From contig JADWMM010000007.1 of NCBI GenBank assembly GCA_015978205.1, positions 1 to 37,363 of the forward strand: a DNA stretch of 37,363 nt. The letters are read 5' to 3'. A program made the position numbers and the translations under genes. The notes below the pieces were generated by a model. The model ran no database searches. It worked only from the letters and a program-made list of their open reading frames with translations, and had not been told where the DNA came from. Numbering within the stretch: the stretch's first letter is position 1; every line of letters starts with the position of its first letter. Source of the stretch: Alkaliphilus sp. NP8 (GTDB lineage Bacteria; Bacillota; Clostridia; Peptostreptococcales; Natronincolaceae). This document shows, in pieces, positions 13,742-23,767 of this stretch.

Positions 13742-15799
13742 TTATTTTTTAGATTCTAATATTTTTTCACTAATCATTTGAGGTACTTCTTCGTATTTTT
13801 CAAAATCCATTGTAAATGTACCTTTAGCTTGAGTCATTGATCGTAAATCTATAGCATACTTAAACATTTCAGCTTGAGGAACTTCTGCAATTATTAATTG
13901 CATGCCTTTAGGCTGTGGCTCCATACCTAAGATTCTTCCTCTACGTTTGTTTAAATCTCCCATAATATCTCCCATGTATTCATCTGGAATCAATACATTT
14001 ACTTTAACTATAGGCTCTAGTAATACTGGTCTAGCTTCTACCATTCCTTTTTTAAATGCTTGAGATGCAGCAATTTTAAATGCCATTTCAGAAGAATCTA
14101 CATCATGATATGATCCATCATATAAAGTTGCTTTAAGATTTACTACTGGATATCCAGCTAATACTCCACACTCTAAGCATTCCTTTAATCCTTTTTCAAC
14201 TGCTGGTATATAAGATTTAGGGACTGATCCTCCAAATATTTCTTCTGCAAATTCAAAATCGTTAGCTGCAGGTTCAAATTTTATCTTAACATCTCCATAT
14301 TGGCCATGTCCTCCAGACTGTTTTTTATGTTTTCCTTGTACATCTGAAGAACTTTTAATAGTTTCACGATAAGGAACTTTAGGATCTGTTAGTTCAACAT
14401 CGACTCCAAATTTATTTTTTAATTTACTTTTAATAATATTAATATGTAAATCACCTTGACCGAAAATAAGAGTTTGTTTTGTTTCAGCATTTCTTTCAAA
14501 TGAAAAAGATGGATCCTCTTCTGATAGTTTCTGAAGACCAGAATTTATTTTTTCTTCATCACCTTTTGCTTTGGGCTCAATACTTAAAATAAGCTGCGGT
14601 TTTATAAATTTAATATTACTATATACTACAGGATGATCTTCGCTACAAAGTGTATCTCCTGTATTTGTATATTGAAGTTTTGCAACGGCTGCAATATCGC
14701 CAGCATTTACTGTATTGACATCGATTTGATTTTTTCCTCTTAATATTAATAATGATCCTATTTTTTCGTTTTTATCTTCATTTGAATTTAGCACTTCGCT
14801 ATCGGATGTGAGTTTTCCTGAAATGACTTTTAAAATAGAAATTTTGCCTAAGTAAGGGTCTACTAAGGTTTTAAACACTTGTGCAGAGAATGGTTCATTT
14901 GGTTTTAAAGTACGTTCTACAGTTTCATCTGTATAAGGGTTTTCACCTGTCTTTGGAGGCATATCAATAGGTGACGGAGAATAGTCTATTAACATATCTA
15001 ATAATGTGTGTGTACCTATATTTTTAGTAGCAGATCCACAAATAACAGGAACTATTTCACCACTTATAACTCCTTTCCTTAATCCGTTGCGAATTTCTTC
15101 TTCAGTGAATTCTTCCCCAGAAAAATATTTTTCTAGTAAAACTTCATCACTTTCCGCAACTGACTCTAGCAGCATTTCCCTTATAGATTCTGCTTGTGAA
15201 ATTAAATCTTTTGGGATTGGTTTTTCAATGCAATCTTTCCCATTATATTCTCTAGCAATCATTTTTGCTACATTAATATTTCCTATAAAATTTTCATTTT
15301 TTCCAAGTGGAATTTGGAATGGAGCAATTTTTTTCCCAAATTTTTCTCTTAAATCATTTAATACTTTATCGAAATTTGCATTCTCACGGTCCATTTTATT
15401 AATATATATAAAAGTAGGTTTTTTACTATCTTCAATAAAATCCCATGACTTTTCTACACCAACTTCTACACCGCTTGTAGCATCTACCAAAATAACTGCT
15501 CCACCTGCTGCTTTTAATGCACTTTGCACCTCACCAATGAAGTCAAAATAACCGGGAGTATCTAAAATATTTAGCTTATAATTCTGCCATTCTACTGGAA
15601 GTACAGAAGTTCCAATAGATATAGATCTTGAAGCTTCTTCTTTATCGAAGTCAGAAATAGTATTTCCATCTTCAACTTTTCCAATTCGATTAGTCAATTT
15701 TGCGGAATATAGAACTGCTTCTGTCAATGTGGTTTTACCACAACCTCCATGTCCTAAAAAAGCAATATTTCTAATATGGTCAGCTTGATATTCTTTCAT
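13742..15799 (-). CDS. EF-G-like translation GTPase (divergent paralogue)
   Basis: A 685-residue paralogue of elongation factor G with all five domains. P-loop GHGGCGKTTL (about 17-26), switch II DTPGYFDF (about 80-87) and NKMD (about 134-137) are visible. Compared with true EF-G, switch I reads RSISI instead of RGITI, and the catalytic His of DTPGH is Tyr. A glycine-rich GKHKKQSGGHGQYGD stretch marks domain IV. This pattern fits the second EF-G type of Clostridia and actinobacteria (FusA2-like), whose role is not clear, so fusA is not used. ATG with AGGAGG before it. Single gene on the minus strand. Confidence 0.9.
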   Translation of the reverse strand: MKEYQADHIRNIAFLGHGGCGKTTLTEAVLYSAKLTNRIGKVEDGNTISDFDKEEASRSISIGTSVLPVEWQNYKLNILDTPGYFDFIGEVQSALKAAGGAVILVDATSGVEVGVEKSWDFIEDSKKPTFIYINKMDRENANFDKVLNDLREKFGKKIAPFQIPLGKNENFIGNINVAKMIAREYNGKDCIEKPIPKDLISQAESIREMLLESVAESDEVLLEKYFSGEEFTEEEIRNGLRKGVISGEIVPVICGSATKNIGTHTLLDMLIDYSPSPIDMPPKTGENPYTDETVERTLKPNEPFSAQVFKTLVDPYLGKISILKVISGKLTSDSEVLNSNEDKNEKIGSLLILRGKNQIDVNTVNAGDIAAVAKLQYTNTGDTLCSEDHPVVYSNIKFIKPQLILSIEPKAKGDEEKINSGLQKLSEEDPSFSFERNAETKQTLIFGQGDLHINIIKSKLKNKFGVDVELTDPKVPYRETIKSSSDVQGKHKKQSGGHGQYGDVKIKFEPAANDFEFAEEIFGGSVPKSYIPAVEKGLKECLECGVLAGYPVVNLKATLYDGSYHDVDSSEMAFKIAASQAFKKGMVEARPVLLEPIVKVNVLIPDEYMGDIMGDLNKRRGRILGMEPQPKGMQLIIAEVPQAEMFKYAIDLRSMTQAKGTFTMDFEKYEEVPQMISEKILESKK

Positions 15800-16202
15800 A
15801 TGCCTTCCTCCTCACTAATCATGTAATAAATTTTAGATTTTATTTATTAGAATATTCTATAAAACTTTTTTAAATCCTTTTATTTTTTAAAAATTACCAA
15901 AATTCATTTTTAAACAAGTAGATAACAAAATATTGTTAATTTAAATTTTTAATTATCAGGTTAAAGTTATAAATTGTCCATATTTTAATATATTTATTTT
16001 TAGGTAGATTATGATAATTAATTTTTTAATATTAAGGTTATATTTATAGTTATATCAAAAAAACAAATGATAAATTTAAGAATCATTAATTAATTTATCT
16101 ATACTGTTTAAACTTATTAAAATTGTGGAATTATTGTAATAAAGGGGATTTGTATTAAATAGTATTATTAATTAAAATTATGATATAACTATACATTTTT
16201 TA

Positions 16203-16230
16203 TTCAAGCTATTTATATATAATATATTAT
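16203..16230 (+). promoter_or_regulatory. possible promoter of mcsA-mcsB-clpC
   Basis: TTCAAG (16203-16208), 16 bases, TATTAT (16225-16230), ending 42 bases before mcsA. A weak match in very AT-rich DNA. The 15800-16272 gap between divergent genes holds no open frame of useful length, no recognisable CtsR operator (GGTCAAA repeats) and no ctsR gene. Confidence 0.3.
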
Positions 16231-16272
16231 AAAAAATTTTGAATAGATATAGATATAAATAGGAGGGAAAAA

Positions 16273-16782
16273 ATGATTTGCGATGAGTGTAATAAAAAAG
16301 AAGCAACAGTTCATATGACCAAAATTATAAATGGAATGAAAAGAGAAATTCATCTATGTGGAGAATGTGCAAATGAAAAAGAATTATCGAATCTTGAAAA
16401 CAATTTTTCAATACACAATTTCTTGGCAAGTTTGTTAGAAGGTAGTTCTAGTCCTAATGTGAATATTAATTATAAAAAAAGCAGGAGATGTCCTCAGTGT
16501 GGATCTACATATAATGACTTTACTCAAAGTGGACGTTTAGGTTGTAGTATATGTTATGAAACGTTTAATGATTTATTAGAACCTTTAATTAGAAGAATAC
16601 AAGGTAATACTAGACATGAAGGAAAGGTGCCTAAACGCAGTGGTGCTTCTATTAGAATTTATAAAAACATAAATAATTTGAAGAAAAAAATGCAAAAGCT
16701 AGTTGAAAGAGAAGAATTTGAAGAAGCAGCTAAAGTTAGAGATGAAATAAGAAAACTCGAAAAAGAGATAGATGATATATAG
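16273..16782 (+). CDS. mcsA: McsA, activator of the protein arginine kinase
   Basis: A 169-residue zinc protein that stimulates McsB. Two Cys groups are visible: Cys3/Cys6 with Cys29/Cys32, and Cys73/Cys76 with Cys91/Cys94, enough for two zinc sites. A C-terminal UVR motif (about 134-168, LVEREEFEEAAKVRDEIRKL) is the usual UvrB/UvrC-type coiled coil that docks on partners. ATG after AGGAGGG. 11 bases before mcsB, forming the usual mcsA-mcsB-clpC group; ctsR, normally first, is missing here. Confidence 0.92.
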   Translation: MICDECNKKEATVHMTKIINGMKREIHLCGECANEKELSNLENNFSIHNFLASLLEGSSSPNVNINYKKSRRCPQCGSTYNDFTQSGRLGCSICYETFNDLLEPLIRRIQGNTRHEGKVPKRSGASIRIYKNINNLKKKMQKLVEREEFEEAAKVRDEIRKLEKEIDDI

Positions 16783-16793
16783 GAGGTGTTAGT

Positions 16794-17825
16794 ATGTCTG
16801 AATGGTTACAAAAAACAGGGCCTGAATCAGATATAGTTATAAGTAGTAGAGTTCGTATGGCTCGAAATATAGAATCTATGCCTTTTCCTCATAATTTAAA
16901 TAAAGAGCAATCTGAAAATATAATAAATACAGTATATAAAACTGTAACTAGTGGTAATTTATATCTTAAAGATGATTTTAACTTAATAAAAATGAAAGAT
17001 ATTAATAACATTGATAGGTTGAACTATGTAGAAAAACATTTAATTAGTCCTACTTTAGCTAATAATATATTAGGAGGTTCTGTATTAGTTAATAAAGAGG
17101 AAACTATTAGTATTATGATAAATGAAGAGGATCATATACGTATTCAATGTCTTATGCCAGGGTTACAATTAAATGAATGTTTAGATATAGGAGATAAAAT
17201 AGATGACTTATTGGAAGAAAATATAAACTATAGCTATGATGAAAAATTAGGATATTTAACTTCTTGTCCTACTAATTTAGGAACTGGGATTAGAGCTTCG
17301 GTTATGGTCCACTTGCCAGCACTTAGATTAACTGGATATATTAATGGTGTTTTTCATGCTGCGGGTAAAATAGGTCTTGCAGTTAGAGGTATTTATGGTG
17401 AAGGCTCTCAGTATATAGGAGATATTTATCAAATTTCTAATCAAGTTACTTTAGGAGCCTCTGAAGAAGAAATAGTAAATAATCTTTATAATGTAACGTT
17501 ACAAATAATTCAAAAGGAAAGAGATGCTAGAGAAAAGTTGTTAAAAAGCAAAAGCATTGAATTAGAAGATAAAATATTTAGATCTTATGGAATTCTTAAA
17601 AATGCCAGACTGTTAACATCTGAAGAAGCTATGAAATTAATTTCTGATGTAAAGTTAGGTGTTAATCTAAAATTAATTAAAGAAATTTCAACAAAACAAT
17701 TAAATGAACTTATTGTACTAATACAACCAGGCTACTTACAGAAGCACTTTAAGTCACAACTAAAAGGTATAGAAAGAGATAAAAAGAGGGCAGAATTATT
17801 AAGACAGAGTATACAAGTAATTTAG
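16794..17825 (+). CDS. mcsB: protein arginine kinase McsB
   Basis: Phosphorylates arginines of damaged proteins, marking them for ClpC-ClpP degradation. 343 residues, the family length. The phosphagen-kinase core is clear: [10 protein letters not shown] near the start, EEDHIRIQ (111-118) and [13 protein letters not shown] (158-170), with Cys158 at the position of the reactive cysteine of creatine-type kinases. ATG start with AGGAGGTG 6 bases before it. Ends 11 bases before clpC. Confidence 0.95.
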   Translation: MSEWLQKTGPESDIVISSRVRMARNIESMPFPHNLNKEQSENIINTVYKTVTSGNLYLKDDFNLIKMKDINNIDRLNYVEKHLISPTLANNILGGSVLVNKEETISIMINEEDHIRIQCLMPGLQLNECLDIGDKIDDLLEENINYSYDEKLGYLTSCPTNLGTGIRASVMVHLPALRLTGYINGVFHAAGKIGLAVRGIYGEGSQYIGDIYQISNQVTLGASEEEIVNNLYNVTLQIIQKERDAREKLLKSKSIELEDKIFRSYGILKNARLLTSEEAMKLISDVKLGVNLKLIKEISTKQLNELIVLIQPGYLQKHFKSQLKGIERDKKRAELLRQSIQVI

Positions 17826-17836
17826 GAGGGATATAT

Positions 17837-20278
17837 ATGGCAATGTTTGGAAGATTTACTGAACGTGCACAAAGAGTTATAACTTTATCTCAGCAAACAG
17901 CACAGCAATTAGGTCATAATTATGTAGGTACAGAACATTTATTACTAGGAATTATCAAAGAAGAAGAAGGTATTGGTGCTAAGGCTTTAAAAAATTTAGG
18001 TATAGAAAATCAAAAAATAGAAGCAATGATTACACAGTCTATAGGAATAGGAAATAAACCTACAGAGCTTTTAGGTTATACTCCAAGAACTAAAAAAATT
18101 TTTGAACTTAGTTTTGAAGAGGCTAGAAATTTAAATCATAATTATGTAGGTACAGAACACTTATTATTAGGTTTAATAAAAGAAGGAGAAGGAGTAGCAT
18201 CTAAAATTCTGACTTCAATGAGAGTTAGCTTGCCAAAGGTTAGAGAAGAAGTATTGAAATTATTAAACAATGGAAATAAAGCAGTAAATAATAAAAGCAC
18301 TGCTAAAAATAGTAATAAAGGTACACCTACTTTAGATCAGTTTGGTAGAGATCTTAATGATCTGGCTAATGAAGGAAAGATTGATCCTGTAATTGGAAGA
18401 AGTAAAGAAATAGATAGGATTATACAAGTCTTAAGTCGTAGAACAAAAAATAATCCTTGTTTAATTGGAGAGCCAGGTGTAGGTAAAACTGCTGTAGCAG
18501 AAGGATTGGCACAGAAAATAGCAGAAGGAAATGTTCCAGAAATATTAAAAGGCAAAAGAATAGTAACTTTAGATTTAGCATCTATGTTGGCTGGAGCTAA
18601 ATATAGGGGAGAGTTTGAAGATAGACTTAAGAAAGTAATGGAAGAGTTACGTACATCTACTAATGTAATATTATTTATAGATGAATTACACACTATAGTA
18701 GGTGCAGGTGCAGCAGAAGGTGCAATAGATGCTGCCAACATAATAAAACCTTCTTTAGCAAGAGGAGAGATGCAGGTAATAGGTGCTACAACTTTAGATG
18801 AATACAAAAAGTACATTGAAAAGGATGCTGCTTTAGAAAGAAGATTCCAGCCGATTACTGTAGATGAACCGAATGTTGAAGATACAATTAAAATACTTAA
18901 GGGATTAAGAGATAAATATGAAGCTCATCATGGAGTTAAGATTACAGATAAAGCTTTAGAGGCGGCTGCAGAGCTTTCTGCAAGATATATTACAGATAGA
19001 TTTTTACCTGATAAAGCTATAGATTTAATCGACGAGGCTTCATCTAAGGTTAAAATATATACTGTTACAGCACCACCAGGATTAAAGGACTTAGAAGATA
19101 AAATAGAAAAACTATCTAAAGAAAAAGAAGCAGCTGTTAGTACACAAGACTTTGAACGGGCTGCGAAGATTAGAGATGAAGAAAAACAAATAAATCAAGA
19201 GTTAAAAGAAAGAAAAAATGATTGGCAAAATAAAGATAAAGAAGCTACAGTTTCAGAAGAAGAAATAGCTAATATTGTTTCTGATTGGACAGGTGTACCT
19301 GTAAATAAACTTCAGGAAGAAGAGTCTGAAAAATTACTTAATATGGAAGAAATTCTTCATAATAGAGTAATAGGTCAGGAAGAAGCTATAAAATCTATTT
19401 CTAGGGCTATTAGAAGGGCAAGAGTAGGTCTTAAAGATCCAAAAAGACCAATAGGCTCATTTATATTTTTAGGACCTACAGGAGTAGGAAAAACAGAGTT
19501 ATCTAAAGCATTAGCAGAATCAATGTTTGGTGATGAAGACGCTATGATTCGAATTGATATGTCAGAATATATGGAAAAGCATACTGTCTCAAGACTTATT
19601 GGATCACCTCCAGGATATGTTGGTTTTGATGAAGGTGGACAACTTACAGAAAAAGTTAGGAGAAAACCATATTCTGTAGTATTATTTGATGAAATTGAAA
19701 AAGCTCATCCAGATGTATTTAATGTATTACTTCAAATATTAGACGATGGTCGATTAACAGATGCACAGGGTAGAACTGTAGACTTCAAAAACACTGTAGT
19801 TATTATGACTTCTAATGTAGGAGCACATACCATTAGAAAACAAAAGACCCTTGGATTCGCAGTTAATGAAAATGACTTAGTGAAAAGTGAATATGAAAAA
19901 ATGAAGGAAAATGTTATGGGTGAGCTTAGAAGAACCTTTAGGCCAGAATTTTTAAATAGAATAGACGATATAATTGTATTCCATGCATTAGAAAGAGAAC
20001 ATATAGGTCAAATTGTAGATTTAATGTTAAAAGATTTAAGAAAAAGATTAAAGGACTTAGACATTGATCTTAATATAACTGATAAAGCTAAAGAATATAT
20101 TGCAGATAAAGGGTTTGATGTGCAATTTGGTGCAAGACCATTAAAAAGAGCAATACAAAAAATGGTGGAAGATCAATTGTCTGAAAAACTACTAAAAGGA
20201 ACCATTAAAACTGGAAATGAGATATTAGTAGATATATATGATAATAACATTGTAATTAAACCTAAGGTAAGTTTGTAG
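17837..20278 (+). CDS. clpC: ClpC, AAA+ unfoldase of the Clp protease
   Basis: An 813-residue ATPase that unfolds arginine-phosphorylated and other substrates for ClpP. Two N-terminal Clp repeats (about 5-145) each contain [12 protein letters not shown]. First AAA+ domain with Walker A GEPGVGKT (211-218); a middle domain with a UVR-type stretch (about 416-455, [15 protein letters not shown]); second AAA+ domain with Walker A GPTGVGKT (546-553) and FDEIEKAH. An LGF tripeptide in KTLGFAV is the ClpP-docking loop. The middle UVR region is the feature separating ClpC from ClpA or ClpB. ATG at 17837 after AGGAGGG; an in-frame ATG at 17843 is the alternative. Confidence 0.97.
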   Translation: MAMFGRFTERAQRVITLSQQTAQQLGHNYVGTEHLLLGIIKEEEGIGAKALKNLGIENQKIEAMITQSIGIGNKPTELLGYTPRTKKIFELSFEEARNLNHNYVGTEHLLLGLIKEGEGVASKILTSMRVSLPKVREEVLKLLNNGNKAVNNKSTAKNSNKGTPTLDQFGRDLNDLANEGKIDPVIGRSKEIDRIIQVLSRRTKNNPCLIGEPGVGKTAVAEGLAQKIAEGNVPEILKGKRIVTLDLASMLAGAKYRGEFEDRLKKVMEELRTSTNVILFIDELHTIVGAGAAEGAIDAANIIKPSLARGEMQVIGATTLDEYKKYIEKDAALERRFQPITVDEPNVEDTIKILKGLRDKYEAHHGVKITDKALEAAAELSARYITDRFLPDKAIDLIDEASSKVKIYTVTAPPGLKDLEDKIEKLSKEKEAAVSTQDFERAAKIRDEEKQINQELKERKNDWQNKDKEATVSEEEIANIVSDWTGVPVNKLQEEESEKLLNMEEILHNRVIGQEEAIKSISRAIRRARVGLKDPKRPIGSFIFLGPTGVGKTELSKALAESMFGDEDAMIRIDMSEYMEKHTVSRLIGSPPGYVGFDEGGQLTEKVRRKPYSVVLFDEIEKAHPDVFNVLLQILDDGRLTDAQGRTVDFKNTVVIMTSNVGAHTIRKQKTLGFAVNENDLVKSEYEKMKENVMGELRRTFRPEFLNRIDDIIVFHALEREHIGQIVDLMLKDLRKRLKDLDIDLNITDKAKEYIADKGFDVQFGARPLKRAIQKMVEDQLSEKLLKGTIKTGNEILVDIYDNNIVIKPKVSL

Positions 20279-20321
20279 AAAATAGACTCTAGAGTGTTTA
20301 TTACTTATGGTTTAGTATATG

Positions 20322-20375
20322 CTCCCTCTTGGAATAAACAGATGAAATAAAAAAGCTGTTTATAAAAAGAGGGAG
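20322..20375 (+). terminator. large hairpin after clpC, probable terminator
   Basis: CTCCCTCTT (20322-20330) pairs with AAGAGGGAG (20367-20375), and a second nested stem (AAACAG 20336-20341 with CTGTTT 20355-20360) lies inside. The tail after it is only moderately T-rich. Confidence 0.55.
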
Positions 20376-20511
20376 TATTATTTATATATACAATAAGAAT
20401 TTAATTAACTGGGATTTTAAACTTAAAATAATTAATATATATAAGAAAAAGATCAAAGATATAATTTTATGATACAATAAAATTATATAGTAAATAAAAG
20501 CAGGTGATTAA

Positions 20512-21873
20512 ATGGCCAAGACTAAAAGTAAATTTGTATGTCAAGAATGTGGATATGAAAGTGCAAAATGGTTAGGTAGATGTCCAGGCTGTGATAATTG
20601 GGCTACAATGGAAGAAGAGATAGTAGGAGGGAAAAAAGATTTCAAGCGATCCCCTACAATAGTCAGTAAATCGAAGCCTCAGCCTATTAAAAAAATTAAA
20701 TCTGGTATATATGAAAGGTACGATACTCAAATTAATGAATTAAATAGAGTTTTAGGAGGCGGATTAGTTAAGGGTTCGTTATCATTAATAACTGGAGAAC
20801 CAGGTATTGGGAAATCTACACTGATACTGCAGGCTAGTAGTACTATTGCAGAGAAGTATGGAAAAACTCTCTATGTATCTGGTGAAGAATCTGAAGAACA
20901 AATAAAAATGAGGGGTGAAAGATTAAATTCTCTTTCCGATAATTTATATATAGTATCAGAAACAAATGTAGATGTTATTGAAAAATATATTGAAGAATAT
21001 GCTCCTGTTTTTGTTATTATAGATTCTATTCAAACCTTATTCAAGGAAGATCTTTCATCAGCTCCCGGTAGTGTTTCACAGGTTAAAGAGTGTTCTAATA
21101 ATTTAATGAGAATTGGAAAGTCTAAAAATATTCCTATGTTTATAGTAGCTCATGTTACAAAGCAAGGAGAGTTAGCAGGTCCTAGAGTTTTAGAGCATAT
21201 GGTTGACACTGTTCTTCATTTTGAAGGAGAAAGAACTCAAGAATTTAGAATATTGAGAGCCTTAAAAAATAGATTTGGTACTACCAGTGAAATTGGAGTC
21301 TTTGAAATGAAAGAAGAAGGATTAGTTGAAGTTGATAATCCTTCAGCTATGTTCTTAGAATCCTTAACTCCTCAAGCTGAAGGTGCCATAGTAGTGGTTA
21401 CTGTAGAAGGGACAAGACCTCTTTTAGTAGAAATACAAGCCCTGGTATCTCCAACAAATGCAGGTTTTCCAAGACGAACAGCAGTAGGTGTAGATCTTAA
21501 TAGATTGAATTTAATTATTGCAGTTTTAGAAAAAAAAATAGGGTTACCTTTAATGAATCAAGATGTTTATATTAATGTTGTTGGAGGACTTAGACTAGAA
21601 GGCACATCTGCAGACTTAGGGATAGCTATGGCTATTTATTCTAGTATGCGAGGTATAACTATACCATCAAAAGAAATGGTAGCTATGGGTGAAATTAGTT
21701 TAACTGGAGAATTAAGACCTATTGGAAATTTAGAAAAGATGATGAAAGAGGCTGAAAAAATGGGCTTCACAAATTGTATTATACCTAAAAAAAATAAATT
21801 TAAATTCGATGGTAAAACTATGAAGTACAAAGGATTAAATACATTAAGAGAATCTTTAGAGCTATTATCTTAA
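20512..21873 (+). CDS. radA: DNA repair ATPase RadA (Sms)
   Basis: A RecA-like branch-migration helicase for recombination intermediates. 453 residues. N-terminal zinc finger Cys10-x2-Cys13 and Cys24-x2-Cys27; ATPase core with Walker A GEPGIGKS (95-102); the RadA-specific KNRFG motif (252-256); C-terminal Lon-protease-like domain (about 275-453). ATG after GCAGGTGAT. disA follows 41 bases on, a common radA-disA pairing. Confidence 0.97.
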   Translation: MAKTKSKFVCQECGYESAKWLGRCPGCDNWATMEEEIVGGKKDFKRSPTIVSKSKPQPIKKIKSGIYERYDTQINELNRVLGGGLVKGSLSLITGEPGIGKSTLILQASSTIAEKYGKTLYVSGEESEEQIKMRGERLNSLSDNLYIVSETNVDVIEKYIEEYAPVFVIIDSIQTLFKEDLSSAPGSVSQVKECSNNLMRIGKSKNIPMFIVAHVTKQGELAGPRVLEHMVDTVLHFEGERTQEFRILRALKNRFGTTSEIGVFEMKEEGLVEVDNPSAMFLESLTPQAEGAIVVVTVEGTRPLLVEIQALVSPTNAGFPRRTAVGVDLNRLNLIIAVLEKKIGLPLMNQDVYINVVGGLRLEGTSADLGIAMAIYSSMRGITIPSKEMVAMGEISLTGELRPIGNLEKMMKEAEKMGFTNCIIPKKNKFKFDGKTMKYKGLNTLRESLELLS

Positions 21874-21914
21874 AATCAAATTTAAATTAATAAACAAGAA
21901 GGGAGGTTGATACT

Positions 21915-22991
21915 TTGAAAAACTCCAAAGTCGATGAAATAGAACTGTTTGATGCTATTAAATTAATAGCTCCTGGAACTCAATTAAGAGAAGGTTTGGA
22001 AAATGTATTAAAGGCAAAGACTGGTGGACTTATAGTTGTTGGTGATAGTGAAGAAGTAAAGAGTATGATAGATGGAGGATTTTCTATAAATGTAGATTTT
22101 TCACCGGCTTATCTTTACGAACTATGCAAAATGGATGGAGCTATAGTTTTAAGTGGTGATTGTAAAAAAATTCTTTATGCTAATACACAAATGATGACCG
22201 ACCCATCTATTCGTTCTTCGGAAACAGGAACACGGCACAGAACTGCTGAAAGGATTGCAAAGGCAACAGATCAAGTTGTAATTGCTATTTCTGAAAGAAG
22301 AAATATAATTACTTTATATAAAGGAAATATTAAATATATTATACAAGATACTACTAAAATTTTAACTAAAGCAAACCAAGCTATACAAACTCTTGAAAAA
22401 TATAAATCTGTATTGGATCAAGCTATGATAAATTTAAGTGCATTAGAATTTGAAGATTTAGTCACTGTATACGATGTATCTACTGTTATACAAAGAACAG
22501 AGATGGTAGTGAAAATAGTATATGAAATAGAAAAGTATATATATGAATTAGGTAATGAAGGCAGATTAATAAATATGCAGATGGAAGAACTAGTGGCAAA
22601 TGTTAAAGAAGATGGTATGTATGTAGTTAAAGACTATAATATTAATACTGAAGAAGAGGAAGATACTATACATAAGAAAATACATGAATTATCTTCAGAA
22701 GAATTACTAGATTTATCAGCAATAGCTAAAATATTAGGATATGGTTCGGATATTAATGCTTTAGATATTTCAGTATATCCTAGAGGGTACCGAATTTTAA
22801 ATAAAATTCCGAGATTACCTTTAGCTGTAATTAGTAATTTAATAGAACAATTTCCAAGTTTTCAAAAAATACTTAAGGCTTCCACAGAACAATTAGATGA
22901 AGTTGAAGGTATAGGAGAGGTAAGAGCTAGAGCTATAAAAGAAGGTCTAAGAAGATTACAAGAACAAGTACTTTTAGATAGACATATATAA
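21915..22991 (+). CDS. disA: DNA-integrity scanning diadenylate cyclase DisA
   Basis: Makes cyclic di-AMP from two ATP while scanning DNA, and pauses at damaged branches. 358 residues. The N-terminal DAC domain has DGA (74-76) and RHR (107-109), the two signature motifs for ATP binding and catalysis. A helical spine follows, and the C-terminal helix-hairpin-helix region (about 300-345, with VEGIGEVRARAIKEGL) binds DNA. TTG start at 21915, supported by GGGAGGT seven bases before it; no better ATG or GTG lies nearby. Confidence 0.96.
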   Translation: MKNSKVDEIELFDAIKLIAPGTQLREGLENVLKAKTGGLIVVGDSEEVKSMIDGGFSINVDFSPAYLYELCKMDGAIVLSGDCKKILYANTQMMTDPSIRSSETGTRHRTAERIAKATDQVVIAISERRNIITLYKGNIKYIIQDTTKILTKANQAIQTLEKYKSVLDQAMINLSALEFEDLVTVYDVSTVIQRTEMVVKIVYEIEKYIYELGNEGRLINMQMEELVANVKEDGMYVVKDYNINTEEEEDTIHKKIHELSSEELLDLSAIAKILGYGSDINALDISVYPRGYRILNKIPRLPLAVISNLIEQFPSFQKILKASTEQLDEVEGIGEVRARAIKEGLRRLQEQVLLDRHI

Positions 22992-23118
22992 AATTCTGAA
23001 CATGTTATTGCATGGACTCATGGAGCAGTTAATTTTTAGCATTTGCTAAAAATTTCAAACAATGTGTATTTTAATAGAACCTCAGTTGTTAATAATTATA
23101 TATTTTATGAAGTAATAA

Positions 23119-23145
23119 AAGGGATGACTAATATTTTCATCCCTT
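23119..23145. terminator. hairpin between disA and the convergent small gene
   Basis: AAGGGATGA (23119-23127) pairs with TCATCCCTT (23137-23145). Read on the minus strand it is followed by TTTTATTACTT, so it mainly ends the small minus-strand gene and may also stop disA transcripts. Confidence 0.7.
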
Positions 23146-23163
23146 CTGTCATATATTTACATC

Positions 23164-23559
23164 TTATAGTAATCCATATTTACCTAACATATCTATTTTA
23201 GAAGCATGTTTTTCTAGCATATCATCTAAATTTAAATTAAACGAGTTGCATAGTCCAGTTATATAAAATATGGAAGCGCAAATTTCTTCTTCAATTTTTT
23301 CTTTACAAACACCACATAAATATCCATCTACGTGATCTGACATATGTTCCTTTAATTCTGAATATGATATATCTTTTGGTATACTTTGCTTTTGACTATT
23401 AACTTGAATACAGCCACAATCTGTTACAGACTTTGCTACTGCTCTATTGACTCTACCGCTACTTTCTTGAATTTTGGTTAAAATATCTAAAATACTTCTG
23501 TGTCTTATTAATACTTCATCTACTTGATCTTGAAATTCATCAAAATAAAATTTTCCCAT
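23164..23559 (-). CDS. small conserved helical protein, function unknown
   Basis: A 131-residue, mostly helical, soluble protein. Its C-terminal half (EKIEEEICASIFYITGLCNSF, broken at 20 here; then LNLDDMLEKHASKI) resembles the helices of MazG-like nucleotide pyrophosphohydrolases, but the acidic metal-binding EExxE-12-ExxD pattern is not convincingly complete. Cysteines at DCGC and CGVC could bind a metal. ATG with AGGGG before it on the minus strand. It sits between disA and carD in the opposite direction. I cannot name the family with confidence. Confidence 0.75.
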   Translation of the reverse strand: MGKFYFDEFQDQVDEVLIRHRSILDILTKIQESSGRVNRAVAKSVTDCGCIQVNSQKQSIPKDISYSELKEHMSDHVDGYLCGVCKEKIEEEICASIFYITGLCNSFNLNLDDMLEKHASKIDMLGKYGLL

Positions 23560-23661
23560 ATAGTCAACCCCTAAAAGTTTTAATTATAAATTAATTATAC
23601 TTGCCATGGATTCCAGTTGTCAATGCGAAGAAGCAAAATATCTGATAAGTTTAAAAAATGT

Positions 23662-23690
23662 TTGACAATAAATAATTCATGTGATAAAAT
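23662..23690 (+). promoter_or_regulatory. upstream promoter of carD
   Basis: TTGACA (23662-23667), 17 bases, TAAAAT (23685-23690). It lies 41 bases upstream of a second promoter for the same gene. Confidence 0.5.
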
Positions 23691-23702
23691 AATTATTTTT
23701 AA

Positions 23703-23731
23703 TTGACATTTTTAAAATAAAAGTGTATAAT
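23703..23731 (+). promoter_or_regulatory. consensus sigma-A promoter of carD
   Basis: TTGACA (23703-23708) and TATAAT (23726-23731), both perfect, at the ideal 17-base spacing. Predicted transcription start near 23738, giving a leader of only about 30 bases. Confidence 0.85.
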
Positions 23732-23767
23732 GTAATAGATACAAATCACCATTTTGGGGGGTTAATT

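Noticed and set aside
15006..15551. Open frame of 181 codons on the plus strand
   Set aside because: It lies opposite the EF-G-like gene, which has clear GTPase motifs, and has no start signal.
15800..16272. CtsR operator before mcsA
   Set aside because: No GGTCAAA-type direct repeats could be found on either strand.
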